A stretch of 64,000 bases of DNA from Streptomyces diastatochromogenes (GTDB taxonomy: Bacteria > Actinomycetota > Actinomycetes > Streptomycetales > Streptomycetaceae), in the NCBI RefSeq assembly GCF_002242805.1, contig NZ_MCGQ01000055.1, forward strand, positions 1 through 64,000, in the 5' to 3' direction. A program made the translations under genes and the position numbers. Shown here piece after piece: positions 17,382 through 26,600 of the stretch. The notes beneath the pieces are model-generated. The model did not search any database and was not told the DNA's origin. It saw only the letters and a list, made by a program, of their open reading frames with translations. Each line of letters starts with the position of its first letter. Position 1 is the first letter of the stretch.

Positions 17382-18266
17382 TCAGTTCTCCGCGCCCTCG
17401 TCGCCGTCCGCCGCCCGCCTTCCGGAGCCGGAGTCCGTCTCCTCGGCGGGCCGTGCGCTCCTCGGCGTCCGCTTCGCGGTCCTCGCCGGCTGCGCCGCTT
17501 TCCGCGTACGGGCGGGTGCCTTGGGCGTGGTCTTGGCGACGGCTTTGGTGGTCTTCTTCGGGGCGGGCTCTTCGGGTGCCTCAACTTCCGCGTCCGACCT
17601 GTCCACTGACGGTTCATCGGATTTCGGCTCACCCCCCGGAGGGACCGGCGCACCCGGTGCCCCGAACGGCAGCACCCGTACCTCGGACCGTTCGACCGGC
17701 TTCGCCGGTACCGGGGTCTCGCGGCCGTCGATGAAGACGAGGGAGGCCTGGTAGACCACCGACAGCGCGTACGGGGTCTGGTAGAGCATCCCCCACAGCT
17801 TCGACGTCTCGTCGACGTCCATGACCGTCGGCGTGAACCGCACCCGCTGGACCGACTCCGCGAGATTGCTGTCCGCCAAGTAGGGCTTCTCACCGGCGAG
17901 TTCGATGACGTCCTTGGGCAGGACGGGTATCTCGTGCAGGGTGCGCACCACCGAACCGATGAGCCGCTGCCCGACCAGTTCGGTCTCGTCGCCGTACGCG
18001 GTGATCAGGTACTGCAGGTCGAGTGCGGCGGCGGCACGGCGCACCAGCTTGCCGTCGGGCGCGCGGGTGGGCAGGTCGTTGTTGCGCTGCGAGGTGTTGG
18101 GGGTGATCTGGTAGAGGAAGACGGAGATGGTGGGGTCCGTCGGCGGTTCGGTGGGCGGCTTGCGCGGCTCCACCTTGACGGCCATGTCGATCTCCGGCTG
18201 CAGGTGGGACTCGATCAGCAGGGCCAGGGCCTGGCTGACATGGGCGAGGGCGAGTGCGTTGCTCAT
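17382..18266 (-). CDS. cis16: DUF4255 tail terminator/cap protein, Cis16-like
   Basis: A 294-residue protein whose first 185 residues are a DUF4255 (Pvc16 N-terminal) domain: LALAHVSQALALLIESHLQP at the start, then SVFLYQITPNTSQRNNDLPT, ALDLQYLITAYGDETELVGQ and RLIGSVVRTLHEIPVLP. These proteins cap the distal end of the sheath and tube. The last 100 residues are a Pro/Ala/Lys/Arg-rich disordered tail (EPAPKKTTKAVAKTTPKAPA) not needed for the fold. ATG 18266 is the natural start of the domain. It sits 33 bp before the ATPase gene. Confidence 0.87.
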   Translation of the reverse strand: MSNALALAHVSQALALLIESHLQPEIDMAVKVEPRKPPTEPPTDPTISVFLYQITPNTSQRNNDLPTRAPDGKLVRRAAAALDLQYLITAYGDETELVGQRLIGSVVRTLHEIPVLPKDVIELAGEKPYLADSNLAESVQRVRFTPTVMDVDETSKLWGMLYQTPYALSVVYQASLVFIDGRETPVPAKPVERSEVRVLPFGAPGAPVPPGGEPKSDEPSVDRSDAEVEAPEEPAPKKTTKAVAKTTPKAPARTRKAAQPARTAKRTPRSARPAEETDSGSGRRAADGDEGAEN

Positions 18267-18326
18267 GGCGTCAGTTCCCCGGTTCCTCTCGTGTTGCCTC
18301 TCCCGCCGCTTCCACTGCGGTGCGGC

Positions 18327-19070
18327 TCACTCGCGCCCCCGTGCCAGGTAGTCCGCCAGGCTGAGGGCCGCCCCGGGCCGCTCCGCCGACCGGGTCGGCC
18401 GGCCTGGCCCGTTCCTCGTCGGTGACGGCCCGGCCGTCACCTCGAGCCGGCCGATCTGCACCTGCACCACCTGTTCGGGCGCCTTCCCCGGCCGGCGTGC
18501 GGCGGCCTGCCGTACGGCCTCGCGGGCGGCCGTCGTGTCCGCTGCGCTGGGCCGCGGTGCCGCGGAGACGGCGGTGGGGGGAGCGGCGCCCGTACCCGGG
18601 GGGATGGGTACGGGCGCCGCGGCGCGGTTCGCGTCCTGTTCCGGGCCTCCCCGCCCGGAGGTGCGCGGACCGGTCCGGGGCACCGCGAGCGGCCCGGGCG
18701 CCAGGGGCGCGGCGGGGCGCAGCAGCGGCGCTTCGGGCAGGGCGGTCGGTGCGGGGCGCGGTGCCGGCTCGGCGGGGGCCCGTTCCGTGTGTACGACGGT
18801 CCGCTCCCGTTCCGTGTGGAGCCGGGCCTCGGCTGCGGGCCGTGGCGCGTCCCGGTCCGGTGCGGGTGAGGGCGTGGCGGTGGGCCACAGCACGGAGTCC
18901 GTGGCGTCCGGGTCCGGGGTGCCGGCCCGTACCGCCTCGACGCGTTCGAACGGCCCGGGCAGCCGCGGCCGTACCCGGACGGTGTCCGGGGCCGGGGCGG
19001 TGTGCCGGGCGATCAGCCGGTCGAGGAAGTCGGGCTCCGCCTCGGGCGCCCGGGAGGAGGAGTCAGACAT
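18327..19070 (-). CDS. Pro/Ala-rich CIS-operon protein of unknown fold
   Basis: About 247 residues. The short N-terminal helix PDFLDRLIARHT and the C-terminal part VVQVQIGRLEVTAGPSP followed by LSLADYLARGRE look conserved (the I-G-R-x-E-V and L-S-L-x-x-Y-L motifs recur in proteins at this place in other CIS loci), while the 150 residues between are Pro/Ala-rich linker. I do not know its function; a baseplate-associated or assembly factor is possible. ATG 19070 was chosen over GTG 19076; both overlap the stop of the T4-baseplate-like gene at 19063. Confidence 0.65.
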   Translation of the reverse strand: MSDSSSRAPEAEPDFLDRLIARHTAPAPDTVRVRPRLPGPFERVEAVRAGTPDPDATDSVLWPTATPSPAPDRDAPRPAAEARLHTERERTVVHTERAPAEPAPRPAPTALPEAPLLRPAAPLAPGPLAVPRTGPRTSGRGGPEQDANRAAAPVPIPPGTGAAPPTAVSAAPRPSAADTTAAREAVRQAAARRPGKAPEQVVQVQIGRLEVTAGPSPTRNGPGRPTRSAERPGAALSLADYLARGRE

Positions 19071-19791
19071 CCGCACACAGCTCCAGGTAGTAGCGGCGCC
19101 GCAGCGGGCTGAGCGCCAGGATCTCCGGCTCGCTCCAGCCGTAGGCGGTGGCGAGCAGATGGACGTCGAGGAGCAGGTCCCTGGCCCAGGCGTCCAGTTC
19201 GGTCCACAGGTAGGAGGCGATGTCGAGTTCGGCCCGGGTGGCCGTACCGCACTCGGGGCAGCCGATGCCGAGCGTGACGTCGGCGCCCGGGTCGGCGGCC
19301 TCGACGGCCTCGGCGATCCGCCGTTGCACCGGCGCCGGAAGGGCGTCGGCGGTCCTGGGCGTCCCGTCGAGCACCGCCGAGACCAGGCAGCGGGCGAGCA
19401 GCGCGGCGCGTGGGTCCGCGGTGCGGGCCGCGGTCGTCAGGTCGGCGGCGGCGGGCAGCCGGAACGTGATGTCCCAGCCGCCCTCCGTCAGCCGTACGAC
19501 CGTGTCCTCGGGGCCGCCGAGGGACCGGGCGACCTCCCCGGCGTCCAGCTCGAACTCCATGTCCGCGCCGCACGCCCGGCACTCCAGCCGCACCTGCATC
19601 CGCTCCCCGAACAGGGCGCGGCGCAGGGCGAACAGATCGGACTCGCGCACGCCGACCGGCATCGCCGGCAGCGCCGCGGCGTCGAGGTCCGGGCGCGCCG
19701 TGCGGTGCAGCAGCAGGGCGCGTCCGGTGACCGTCTCGGCGAGCCCCGCCTCCCAGGTGGCCAGCAGCCCGGCCGCCCCGGTGATCGCCAT
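19063..19791 (-). CDS. T4-type baseplate protein with paired CxxC motifs
   Basis: A 242-residue protein resembling the T4_baseplate (baseplate hub assembly) family found in contractile systems. It has two C-x-x-C knuckles, LECRACGADMEF at about residue 73 and IGCPECGTATRAELD at about 197, likely binding one zinc ion. The start AITGAAGLLATWEAGLAET and the end LSPLRRRYYLELCADV fit family members, the latter with a Trp/Tyr-rich helix. T4 relatives assist hub assembly rather than staying in the mature particle. It lies 33 bp after the tube gene and overlaps the next gene by 8 bp. Confidence 0.72.
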   Translation of the reverse strand: MAITGAAGLLATWEAGLAETVTGRALLLHRTARPDLDAAALPAMPVGVRESDLFALRRALFGERMQVRLECRACGADMEFELDAGEVARSLGGPEDTVVRLTEGGWDITFRLPAAADLTTAARTADPRAALLARCLVSAVLDGTPRTADALPAPVQRRIAEAVEAADPGADVTLGIGCPECGTATRAELDIASYLWTELDAWARDLLLDVHLLATAYGWSEPEILALSPLRRRYYLELCADV

Positions 19792-19824
19792 GTGTTCCCC
19801 CCGGCTTCCTCACCTCACTTCACG

Positions 19825-20349
19825 TCAGGCCGGGTTGAGGAAGGAGGGCTCCTCGGGCTCGGGCACCTCGTAGTCCCGCTCCCAGCCCTCGCACTCGAGC
19901 TTGAGCGACTGGATGGCCACCGCGTTGGCGTTGGCGTCCAGTTCGCCGAGGACCTGGTACTCGCTGGGCCAGGTCCGGTAGAGCTTGTGCGAGACGGCGA
20001 CCTGGCCGGCCTCGTTGAGGACCTGGATGACGATGTCCTTGCGGAAGTCGGCGAGGGACACCTCGGAGCCGAGGCCCGCGCCGACCTGCCAGACCTTGTT
20101 GGCCCAGCGGTCGAACTCGGGGTCGTGGGTGACCCCGCGCTCCAGGGTGATGCCCTCGAACTCGGAGCGGCCCGGCGACTTGCGCGGGGAGGACGGGTCG
20201 CCGCCGTGGCGGTGCTTGACGACCTCGGTGGTGCGCTTCAGCGGGCTGATCTTGCTGATGCCGGCGACCGTACGACCGTCCCACAGGACCAGGAACTTGA
20301 AGTTCTTGTAGGGGTCGAAACGATGGGCGTTGACGGTGAACTCTGCCAT
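19825..20349 (-). CDS. cis1: Inner tube protein (gp19-like), Cis1
   Basis: A 174-residue tail tube protein. The start AEFTVNAHRFDPYKNFKFLV is typical of eCIS/T4 gp19-like tube subunits, followed by VAGISKISPLKRTTEVVKHR, ITLERGVTHDPEFDRWANKV and a C-terminal strand region LDANANAVAIQSLKLECEGW. Hexameric rings of this protein stack to form the injected inner tube. It follows the sheath gene after 34 bp with a GAAGGA ribosome site, the universal sheath-tube order. Only one obvious tube gene is present here, whereas some CIS loci carry two or three. Confidence 0.92.
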   Translation of the reverse strand: MAEFTVNAHRFDPYKNFKFLVLWDGRTVAGISKISPLKRTTEVVKHRHGGDPSSPRKSPGRSEFEGITLERGVTHDPEFDRWANKVWQVGAGLGSEVSLADFRKDIVIQVLNEAGQVAVSHKLYRTWPSEYQVLGELDANANAVAIQSLKLECEGWERDYEVPEPEEPSFLNPA

Positions 20350-20383
20350 CGGATTCCTTCAGCTCTCCAAGATTTCCGTGGGC

Positions 20384-22243
20384 CTACAGCTCGAACTGCC
20401 CGGACGTCTGCTGGATTTTGACGATCACGAACTCCGCCGGGCGCACCGGTGCGATGCCGACCAGGACGTTCACGATGCCGTTCGCGATGTCCTCGTCGGT
20501 GGTGGTGTCGCTGTCGCACTTGACGAAGTAGGCCTCGCGCGGGGTGCCGCCCTTGAAGGCGCCCTGCCGGAAGAGCGTGTGCAGGTACGAGGAGGCGGCG
20601 AGGCGGATTTGCTGCCACAGGTTCTCGTCGTTGGGCTCGAACACCACCCACTGCAGGCCGCGCTGGAGGCTCTCCTCGACGTGCAGGGCGAGCCGCCGTA
20701 CGGGCACGTACTTCCACTCGCTGTCGAGCGCGTCGGCGCCCTCCAGAGTGCGGGCGCCCCAGACCGTCGGGCCGGTCAGCGGGAAGCTGCGCAGGCAGTT
20801 GACGCCGAGCGGGTTGAGCAGTCCGGTCTCGCGGTCGGTGAGGTTGACGGTGAGCGAGTGGACGCCCGCGAGTCGTGCCTCGGTGCCGGCCGGTGCCTTC
20901 CAGACGCCGCGCTCGGAGTCGGTGCGCGCGATGACGCCCGCGATCGCGCCGGAGGGCGGGAAGGAACGCAGCCGCCCGGTGAGCGGGTCGGTGAGCTGGA
21001 GGTGCGGGAAGTAGAGGGCCGCGTGGTTGCCGCGTACGGCGTCGAAGGCGGCGACGCCGGCCCGTGCGCTGTCCACGCTGACCCAGGTGCCGGGCGCGTC
21101 GACGAGCAGGAAGATCCGCCGCTCCTGGCACAGGCGCTGGGCCGCCGAGACGACCGTGATCGCGTCCTCGGTCTTCTCGTACGCGGCCAGCTCGGGCAGG
21201 ACGAGCAGGTTGACATCGGCCACGCCGCGCAGCGCCTGGATGCCGGTCTTGTCGGCCTCGGAGCCGATGAGGTCGCGCGGGCCGGGGGCCTCGCCGTCCT
21301 CGCCGCCCGCCAGCGGGAAGACGGGCGGGTTGACGGAGGCCTCCAGGCCGAGGTCGTTGGCGCACTCACCGAGGAAGCGGACGACGTCCTCGGGGTCGGT
21401 GGAGCCGGCGACCACCTGGATGCGGCGGCCGAAGGCGGTCACCTCGGCGCCCGCGAAGGCGTGCTTGCCCGGGGCGTCGGGCAGCGCGCGCAGCTTGCGT
21501 TCGAGCAGCAGCGCCAGCTCGGCCACGCTGGTGGGGGCTTCGCCGTCGCAGTCAGGGTCGTAGAGCGTGAACTCGCGCTCCACGTCGCCGATCTTGACGG
21601 TGAGGTCGACGGCCAGGTCGGGCAGCTCGTGACCGAACGGCTTGGAGACGGTGCCGGACGGGTCGGGGCGGCCCTCGCCGAGGACCTCGACGCGGATCAG
21701 CCGGGAGCCGGCGTTGATCACGGTCTGTGCGTAGCGGCCGCTGGACGGGTCCATGGACAGGCCGGTGAAGCTCTCGCGGGCCTCGCCCCGGGCGTCGTAG
21801 ACCCGCAGGTTGAAGGTTTCGTCGGGGCAGGGCGTGTCCTGGTCGACGGCCACGCGCAGGCCGTTGCCCCAGAGGCCGGGCTCCTTGGCGTGCACCTCCA
21901 GAACCGGGCTGTCGCTGTGGCCCTCGGTGGACTTGAGGGTGACGCAGGCGGCCTTGCCACTGCCGGCCTTGGTGACGCGGACGACGACGGCGACGGTGCC
22001 GCCGTTGCCGAAGAACTGGTGGACCGCGTAGCCGACTGCGCTGCGCGCGCTCAGGCCGCCGAAGCGGCGCTCGAACTCCGCGAAGCTGGTGACGCGTACC
22101 GGCTCGTTGAGCGGACCCCGCCGGGTGTGACCCACGAAAGCGGTCACCGACGTGGTCAGGGTCGAGATGGTGCGGGTGCTGCTGGGAAGCTCTTCGACGT
22201 AGACGCCGGGATACGTCGGCTTGGCGGCGCTCACCGCGCTCAT
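20384..22243 (-). CDS. cis2: Contractile sheath protein, Cis2
   Basis: A 619-residue sheath protein beginning MSAVSAAKPTYPGVYVEELP and continuing STRTISTLTTSVTAFVGHTR, the hallmark N terminus of phage/eCIS tail sheaths. The C-terminal domain has GVNCLRSFPLTGPTVWGART, KYVPVRRLALHVEESLQRGL and WVVFEPNDENLWQQIRLAAS, the conserved sheath handshake region. The open frame extends to 22423, but ATG 22243 has a strong GGAGGGGG eight bases upstream and matches the family start, so the 60 upstream residues are rejected. It is the first gene of the operon; contraction of this protein drives the tube outward. A variable domain of about 200 residues (residues 160-330) is typical of surface-exposed insertions. 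Confidence 0.95.
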   Translation of the reverse strand: MSAVSAAKPTYPGVYVEELPSSTRTISTLTTSVTAFVGHTRRGPLNEPVRVTSFAEFERRFGGLSARSAVGYAVHQFFGNGGTVAVVVRVTKAGSGKAACVTLKSTEGHSDSPVLEVHAKEPGLWGNGLRVAVDQDTPCPDETFNLRVYDARGEARESFTGLSMDPSSGRYAQTVINAGSRLIRVEVLGEGRPDPSGTVSKPFGHELPDLAVDLTVKIGDVEREFTLYDPDCDGEAPTSVAELALLLERKLRALPDAPGKHAFAGAEVTAFGRRIQVVAGSTDPEDVVRFLGECANDLGLEASVNPPVFPLAGGEDGEAPGPRDLIGSEADKTGIQALRGVADVNLLVLPELAAYEKTEDAITVVSAAQRLCQERRIFLLVDAPGTWVSVDSARAGVAAFDAVRGNHAALYFPHLQLTDPLTGRLRSFPPSGAIAGVIARTDSERGVWKAPAGTEARLAGVHSLTVNLTDRETGLLNPLGVNCLRSFPLTGPTVWGARTLEGADALDSEWKYVPVRRLALHVEESLQRGLQWVVFEPNDENLWQQIRLAASSYLHTLFRQGAFKGGTPREAYFVKCDSDTTTDEDIANGIVNVLVGIAPVRPAEFVIVKIQQTSGQFEL

Positions 22244-22475
22244 CGGCTTTCCCCCTCCTGTCCCTGTCTTTCGGGCACCGGACGAAGGCACCAAGAGAGT
22301 GACAGCGGAGGGACATGTTCCGGATCGGTGCGGCAAACGGCCCCGTGCGACTGGACGACGGTGGCCGAGCGCGCACCGCATCAGTTCCCCCGTCGACGCC
22401 CGGACGGTCGGTGTCCGGGTCAAGCAGTGCGCTTGCGACTCCTGATGCTCAAGTGCTCAACCCACCTTGTTGCGT

Positions 22476-22542
22476 CGCGAGTTGACCCAACAAGGCGTCT
22501 TCCGGCCACGCAAAGAGGAGGTTTCGTGAAGGTCAACTCGCG
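22476..22542. repeat. Perfect 12-bp inverted repeat in divergent promoter region
   Basis: The arm CGCGAGTTGACC (22476-22487) is exactly complementary to GGTCAACTCGCG (22531-22542), 43 bases apart. The interval contains a purine-rich GAGGAGG site and a GTG codon. It could be an operator pair for a dimeric regulator or an RNA hairpin on the plus-strand transcript. Confidence 0.7.
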
Positions 22543-22804
22543 GGCTTCACACATCGTGCCCGCGCGCCCCCGACAGGTGGTGCACAGCTTTCCCACAGGG
22601 GGTGTCGGGTCGGCGAACGAAGCCTGCCCGGGCGGCCGTAGCCACCGGGGAGATGGCACACCGACTAGGTGGCGCACGGATCCGGGGTCCCCGGGTCCTC
22701 CTCGACTCGTACACAATCCACCGTGGCTGGTTCCGCCGGGGTGCGTGTCTCCCGGGCGCCGGACGGCGTTGTCAGTGGCTGCCCCTAGAGTTCCCGTCAC
22801 TTGA
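22526..22804 (+). CDS. Possible small ORF ahead of the DUF4132 operon
   Basis: A 92-codon frame starts at GTG 22526, four bases after a strong GAGGAGG, and stops 25 bp before the DUF4132 gene. The product would begin with a basic stretch (VKVNSRASHIVPARPR) and be Pro/Gly/Arg-rich with no recognisable domain. Codon positions are not clearly Streptomyces-like, so it may be a non-coding leader with a chance ribosome site. Confidence 0.22.
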   Translation: MKVNSRASHIVPARPRQVVHSFPTGGVGSANEACPGGRSHRGDGTPTRWRTDPGSPGPPRLVHNPPWLVPPGCVSPGRRTALSVAAPRVPVT

Positions 22805-22829
22805 TCACTGCGCATGCGGGGAGGCATGT

Positions 22830-23684
22830 ATGGGGTGGGTTGCTGCGGGCGACTACGAGGTCGCCCTCGACGGCGGGAAGGTGGTGTGCCGCAACGCGGC
22901 CGGGCGACGGCTGAAGTCCGTGCCCGCCAAGCTCGGTGACGATCCGGCGGTCGTGGGCCTCAGGCAGCTGGCCGAGTGGCTGGAGCGGCACGAGCGGCAG
23001 TGCCTGGCCGATGTGGAGCGGTGGATGGTCCGCTCGCTGCCGGTGCCGCTCGCCGTCGTCGCCCGGGTGTGGCCGGACCCCGCCTGGCAGGCCGCGCTGC
23101 GCGACCTCGTCGTCACCGGCGACGACGGACAGGTCGCCGGCTTCCTGCGGGACGCCGACCCCGAGCGCGGTCTGGGCCTCGTCGACCTGGACGGCGACAC
23201 CGTCCGGGTCTCCCCCGACCTCGTCCGCATCCCGCACCCGGTCCTCCTGGACGACCTGGAGGAACTGCGGGAGTTCGCCGTCGAGCTGGGTGTCGAGCAG
23301 CGCGCCCAGCAGCTCTTCCGCGAGGTCTGGCACCGCCCGGCCGGCCTGGACGCCGAGGGCACCCAGGTGGAGGAGTACGCGGGCGGCTCGTACAAGGAAC
23401 TGCGCTTCCTGCACGGCAGGGCCGCCCAGCTCGGCTACCGGGTGCGCGGCGGACACGCCGTGTGCTCCGTCCTGGAGGACGGCCGCGGCATCGAGGCCCG
23501 CGTCTGGGTCGGCGACTACGACGGCTGGGAGGAGACCGAGACCGGGTCGCTGGTGTGGGCCGACCCCGCCGGACGCGCGCTGAAGCTCGGTCAGGTGGGG
23601 CCGGTCGCCTGGTCGGAGGGCATGCGCATGGCGGCCGCGCTGTACGCCGGGCGGGACATCCAGGACGAGGAGCAGGCGGCATGA
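22830..23684 (+). CDS. DUF4132-like protein, first gene of MoxR/VWA system
   Basis: A 284-residue protein resembling the C-terminal DUF4132 domain of E. coli YehI/MolR. Residues 180-284 carry the recognisable part (FREVWHRPAGLDAEGTQVEE, ELRFLHGRAAQLGYRVRGGH and WADPAGRALKLGQVGPVAWS). ATG 22830 has GGGGAGG five bases upstream; the codons before it are not family-like. Its TGA overlaps the ATG of the 1659-residue gene. In enterobacteria DUF4132 proteins accompany a MoxR ATPase, DUF5682 and VWA proteins, exactly the genes that follow. The biochemical role is unknown. Confidence 0.72.
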   Translation: MGWVAAGDYEVALDGGKVVCRNAAGRRLKSVPAKLGDDPAVVGLRQLAEWLERHERQCLADVERWMVRSLPVPLAVVARVWPDPAWQAALRDLVVTGDDGQVAGFLRDADPERGLGLVDLDGDTVRVSPDLVRIPHPVLLDDLEELREFAVELGVEQRAQQLFREVWHRPAGLDAEGTQVEEYAGGSYKELRFLHGRAAQLGYRVRGGHAVCSVLEDGRGIEARVWVGDYDGWEETETGSLVWADPAGRALKLGQVGPVAWSEGMRMAAALYAGRDIQDEEQAA

Positions 23685-26600
23685 ACACGTACGACGAGAC
23701 CACCGCGGCCGCGCTGCTGGACGCTGGCGCCGTACTGCCCCCGGGCAGCACCGCGCGCGAGGACGCCGACAGCCTCACCGTCCGCACCTACACCCACCCC
23801 GCCCTGGACGACCGGCAGGTGGTCCGCCTGGTGCCGGGCACCCTCGGCGAGGCCGAGGACCTGGCGCTGGAGTTCCTGGGCCTGGGCCGCGAGCCGGAGA
23901 CGCCCGAGGTCGGGCAGGTGCGCAAGGAGACGCTGGGCTTCCCGGCCTGGGCGCTGGTGAACGACCCGGCCAACGGCCACCACGCGCTCGCCCTGGTCAA
24001 GGACGTCGAGCGGCTCGCCCGGCAGGCCAAGTCCCGTCCCGGCCACGCCAAGGAGGGCTTCGAGGCGCTCGGCGAACGGCTCGGCCGTGCCGTGCCGCAC
24101 TTCCTGCCGACCTTCTACGAGCAGGCCGCCCGGGTCTTCCTGCAGCACGAGAACACCACGTACGCGGCCGCCTTCTTCGGCAAGGCCCGCGAGGCCGAGC
24201 GGGTGCACGCGCTCACCGTGGACGAGGAGCGGCAGCGGGCGGTGTTCCTGGAGTTCGCCTTCGCCGGGGCGCTGACCGTCAAGGCCCTCAAGGAACATGT
24301 GAAGGACCTCGCCCGGCGCCTCGACCCGTGCGCCGCGTGGGCGCAGTTCCGGCAGCTGACGGTCGAGCGCTGCGCGGCCGGCATGCCGCCGTACGCCTCG
24401 CTGCCGCAGGACGCGCGGGGGCTGATCAAGGCGGCCGGTCTGAACCGGGTCACCGAGGAGTGCGGCCTGGTCGCCGACCTGATCGCCTCACCCGCCGCCG
24501 TCCGGGCGCCCGCGTCCTTCTGGAACTCCTACCGCGCGACCCTCGCGGTCCTCACCGAAGAACGGCCGGAGGTGCTGGCGCGACTGCTGGAGATCATGCC
24601 GGCCGGGCTCGGCCGGGAGGTCGAGGACGACGAGTTCTGGCTGACGCTGCTCGCGGAGTGCGGGGCCGAGCGGCTGCTGACGGACAAGGCGGCCGAGGAG
24701 TACGACGTCGATCCCGCGGACTGGCTGAGCCGCTGGGCCGCTTTCCGCAAGCACGGCGGGTCCTTCTCCCGCCGCTCGCCGGCCACGCTGGCGCTCGTCG
24801 AGCGGATGGCTCCGCGGTTGCGCGCCGACGGGCGGCCCGTGGACCTGTTCACCGGCCGCTGGCACGCGGGCGCCGACCTCGACCTGCTGGACCTGTGCGC
24901 GGCCGAGGGCGTCCCGCTCTCGGTGCCCGGCCCTGACGTGCACGTGTATCTGCCGCTCTCCGACTGGCTGAAGGACACCCGGAGCGGTCGCCGGGACCTG
25001 GTGGCCGTGGGCGCCGACCCGCACTTCCGACGCCTGCTGCACACAGCCCTCGGCACGGACAGCTCGGGCCGGCTGGACTCCGACCTGCTGAAGGCCGTCG
25101 CCGCCCACCCGGTCCTGGCCGGCGTGCTGCGGGAGTGGCTCGGCGAGGCCGCCGACGACTTCACCCGTGCGGTGGGCCTGCCGGGTGCGCGTGCCGCACT
25201 CGACCGGCTGCGGCCCTTCCGGACGGTCGCCGCCGAGGCCAACCCGGACGCCGTCACCCGTATCGCCGAGCACGAAGTCGCCGCGCTGCTGGGCCGCACC
25301 CTGCGCGCCGGCATCCTGGACGAGCTGGGCTGGCCGGCCCTGGAAGAGGCGCTGACGCTGCTCGACGGCGAGACCAGGAAGGGCGAGGACAACACCCTGA
25401 CGGTCCAGGAGGCCTGGCCCGCGCTGATCCTGGTCCGCCGGCACAGGGTGATCGTCGTGGGCCCGGAGAAGATCGTCCTCGACCACGAGCTGCGCCTGCC
25501 CCAGGAACTGGAGCGCTGGCAGCGCCCCCGGTTCCGGTACGTGGACGGGGAGTTGCTGGCGATGTGGCGCCAGGGCAGCAAGCAGTACGGCTACTGGTCG
25601 GCCCGGCCCGCCGAGGTGTTCGAACTCGGCGGCGAGCAACTGCCCTCCTACTGGTCCGGCAACAACGTCGGCACGCCCTCGATCCCGTTGCCCGGCGGTG
25701 GCCGCGCCACCGGCGGACGCACACTGCACCCCGGTGACACCGTGCTGCCGCCCACCCGTACCGTGATCGGCGACGGAACCACGTACTGGCGCCAGGGCAG
25801 GCAGGGCCGGGAGACGGTGTGGCTGGAGTACGACCCGGCCACTGGCACGCACGGCCGCGCGTCCCTGCCCGCGCTGCTGCGCTCGGGTGTCCGCGAGGAC
25901 GCCTCACTGCTGCACGACTTCTGCGAGGTACTGCCGCTGCAACCGGGGCTGGAAAACAGCCCGTTCGGCACCGACGGCACGGTCCTCGGTCGCTGGGTGC
26001 GCACGGAGGGCGAGGGGACCGAGGCCCGCAAGGTCGCCGGTACGCCGGACGGGCGCACCGTGTCGATACCGGCCGGCTCGAGCGCGGCCCCGCTCGGCGC
26101 ACTGCGGCTGCCCGGCGGCGCCGAACCGGTCGTCGCGCAGATGTACCAGCACATCGGTCTGTTCGCAGCCGCCGACACCTCCCCGGACGGTGAACTGGGC
26201 CGGATGCCCACCGGCGAGCGCGGCAGCGAGTTCGCCGCCGGCACCCGGCTCGTGCCCCCGGTCTCCTTCTGGCACGCCCTGCGCCCCCGCGACGAGCAGG
26301 GCTCGGCGGTGCTGCGCGCCCTGACCGACGCGCAGGCGGGCGAGGTGCTGGACATCACGGCGAAGGCGCTGCTCGGACGGCAGGAAGCGCTGGCCCGCGC
26401 CGGCACGGACGAGGCCGCCAAGGCCGCCGTACCGCCCGCGGACGAGGTCGCCCTCGGTGCCGTGGCCCTCGCCCTGCCGGACGTCACCGACGGACGGCTG
26501 CTCATCGGTGTCACCGCCCTGGTGCGCGCGACCCTGCGCGTCACCGAGTCGGCCACCGCGCTCGCGACTCCTCCCAAGGAGCGGACGCACAAGGCACGCA

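Larger units (their letters stand above)
22244..22829. other. Divergent intergenic region between CIS and MoxR/VWA operons
   Basis: A 586-bp region separating the CIS operon (leftward) from the DUF4132 operon (rightward); promoters for both should lie here. Visible elements are an 8-bp inverted repeat CCTTGTTG / CAACAAGG at 22465-22495, an overlapping 12-bp inverted repeat at 22476-22542 and a possible small reading frame from GTG 22526. I could not pick clear -35/-10 pairs with confidence. Confidence 0.6.

Noticed and set aside
22244..22423. 60-residue N-terminal extension of the sheath protein
   Set aside because: Not sheath-like, and a strong ribosome site precedes ATG 22243, which matches the family N-terminus.
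22565..22620. DnaA-box-like TTTCCCACA in the intergenic region
   Set aside because: Only one imperfect match and no dnaA/dnaN or box cluster near it.
22420..22827. 135-codon minus-strand ORF between sheath and DUF4132 genes
   Set aside because: No ribosome site, Gly/Pro/Arg-rich composition and overlap with the promoter region for both operons; likely chance.
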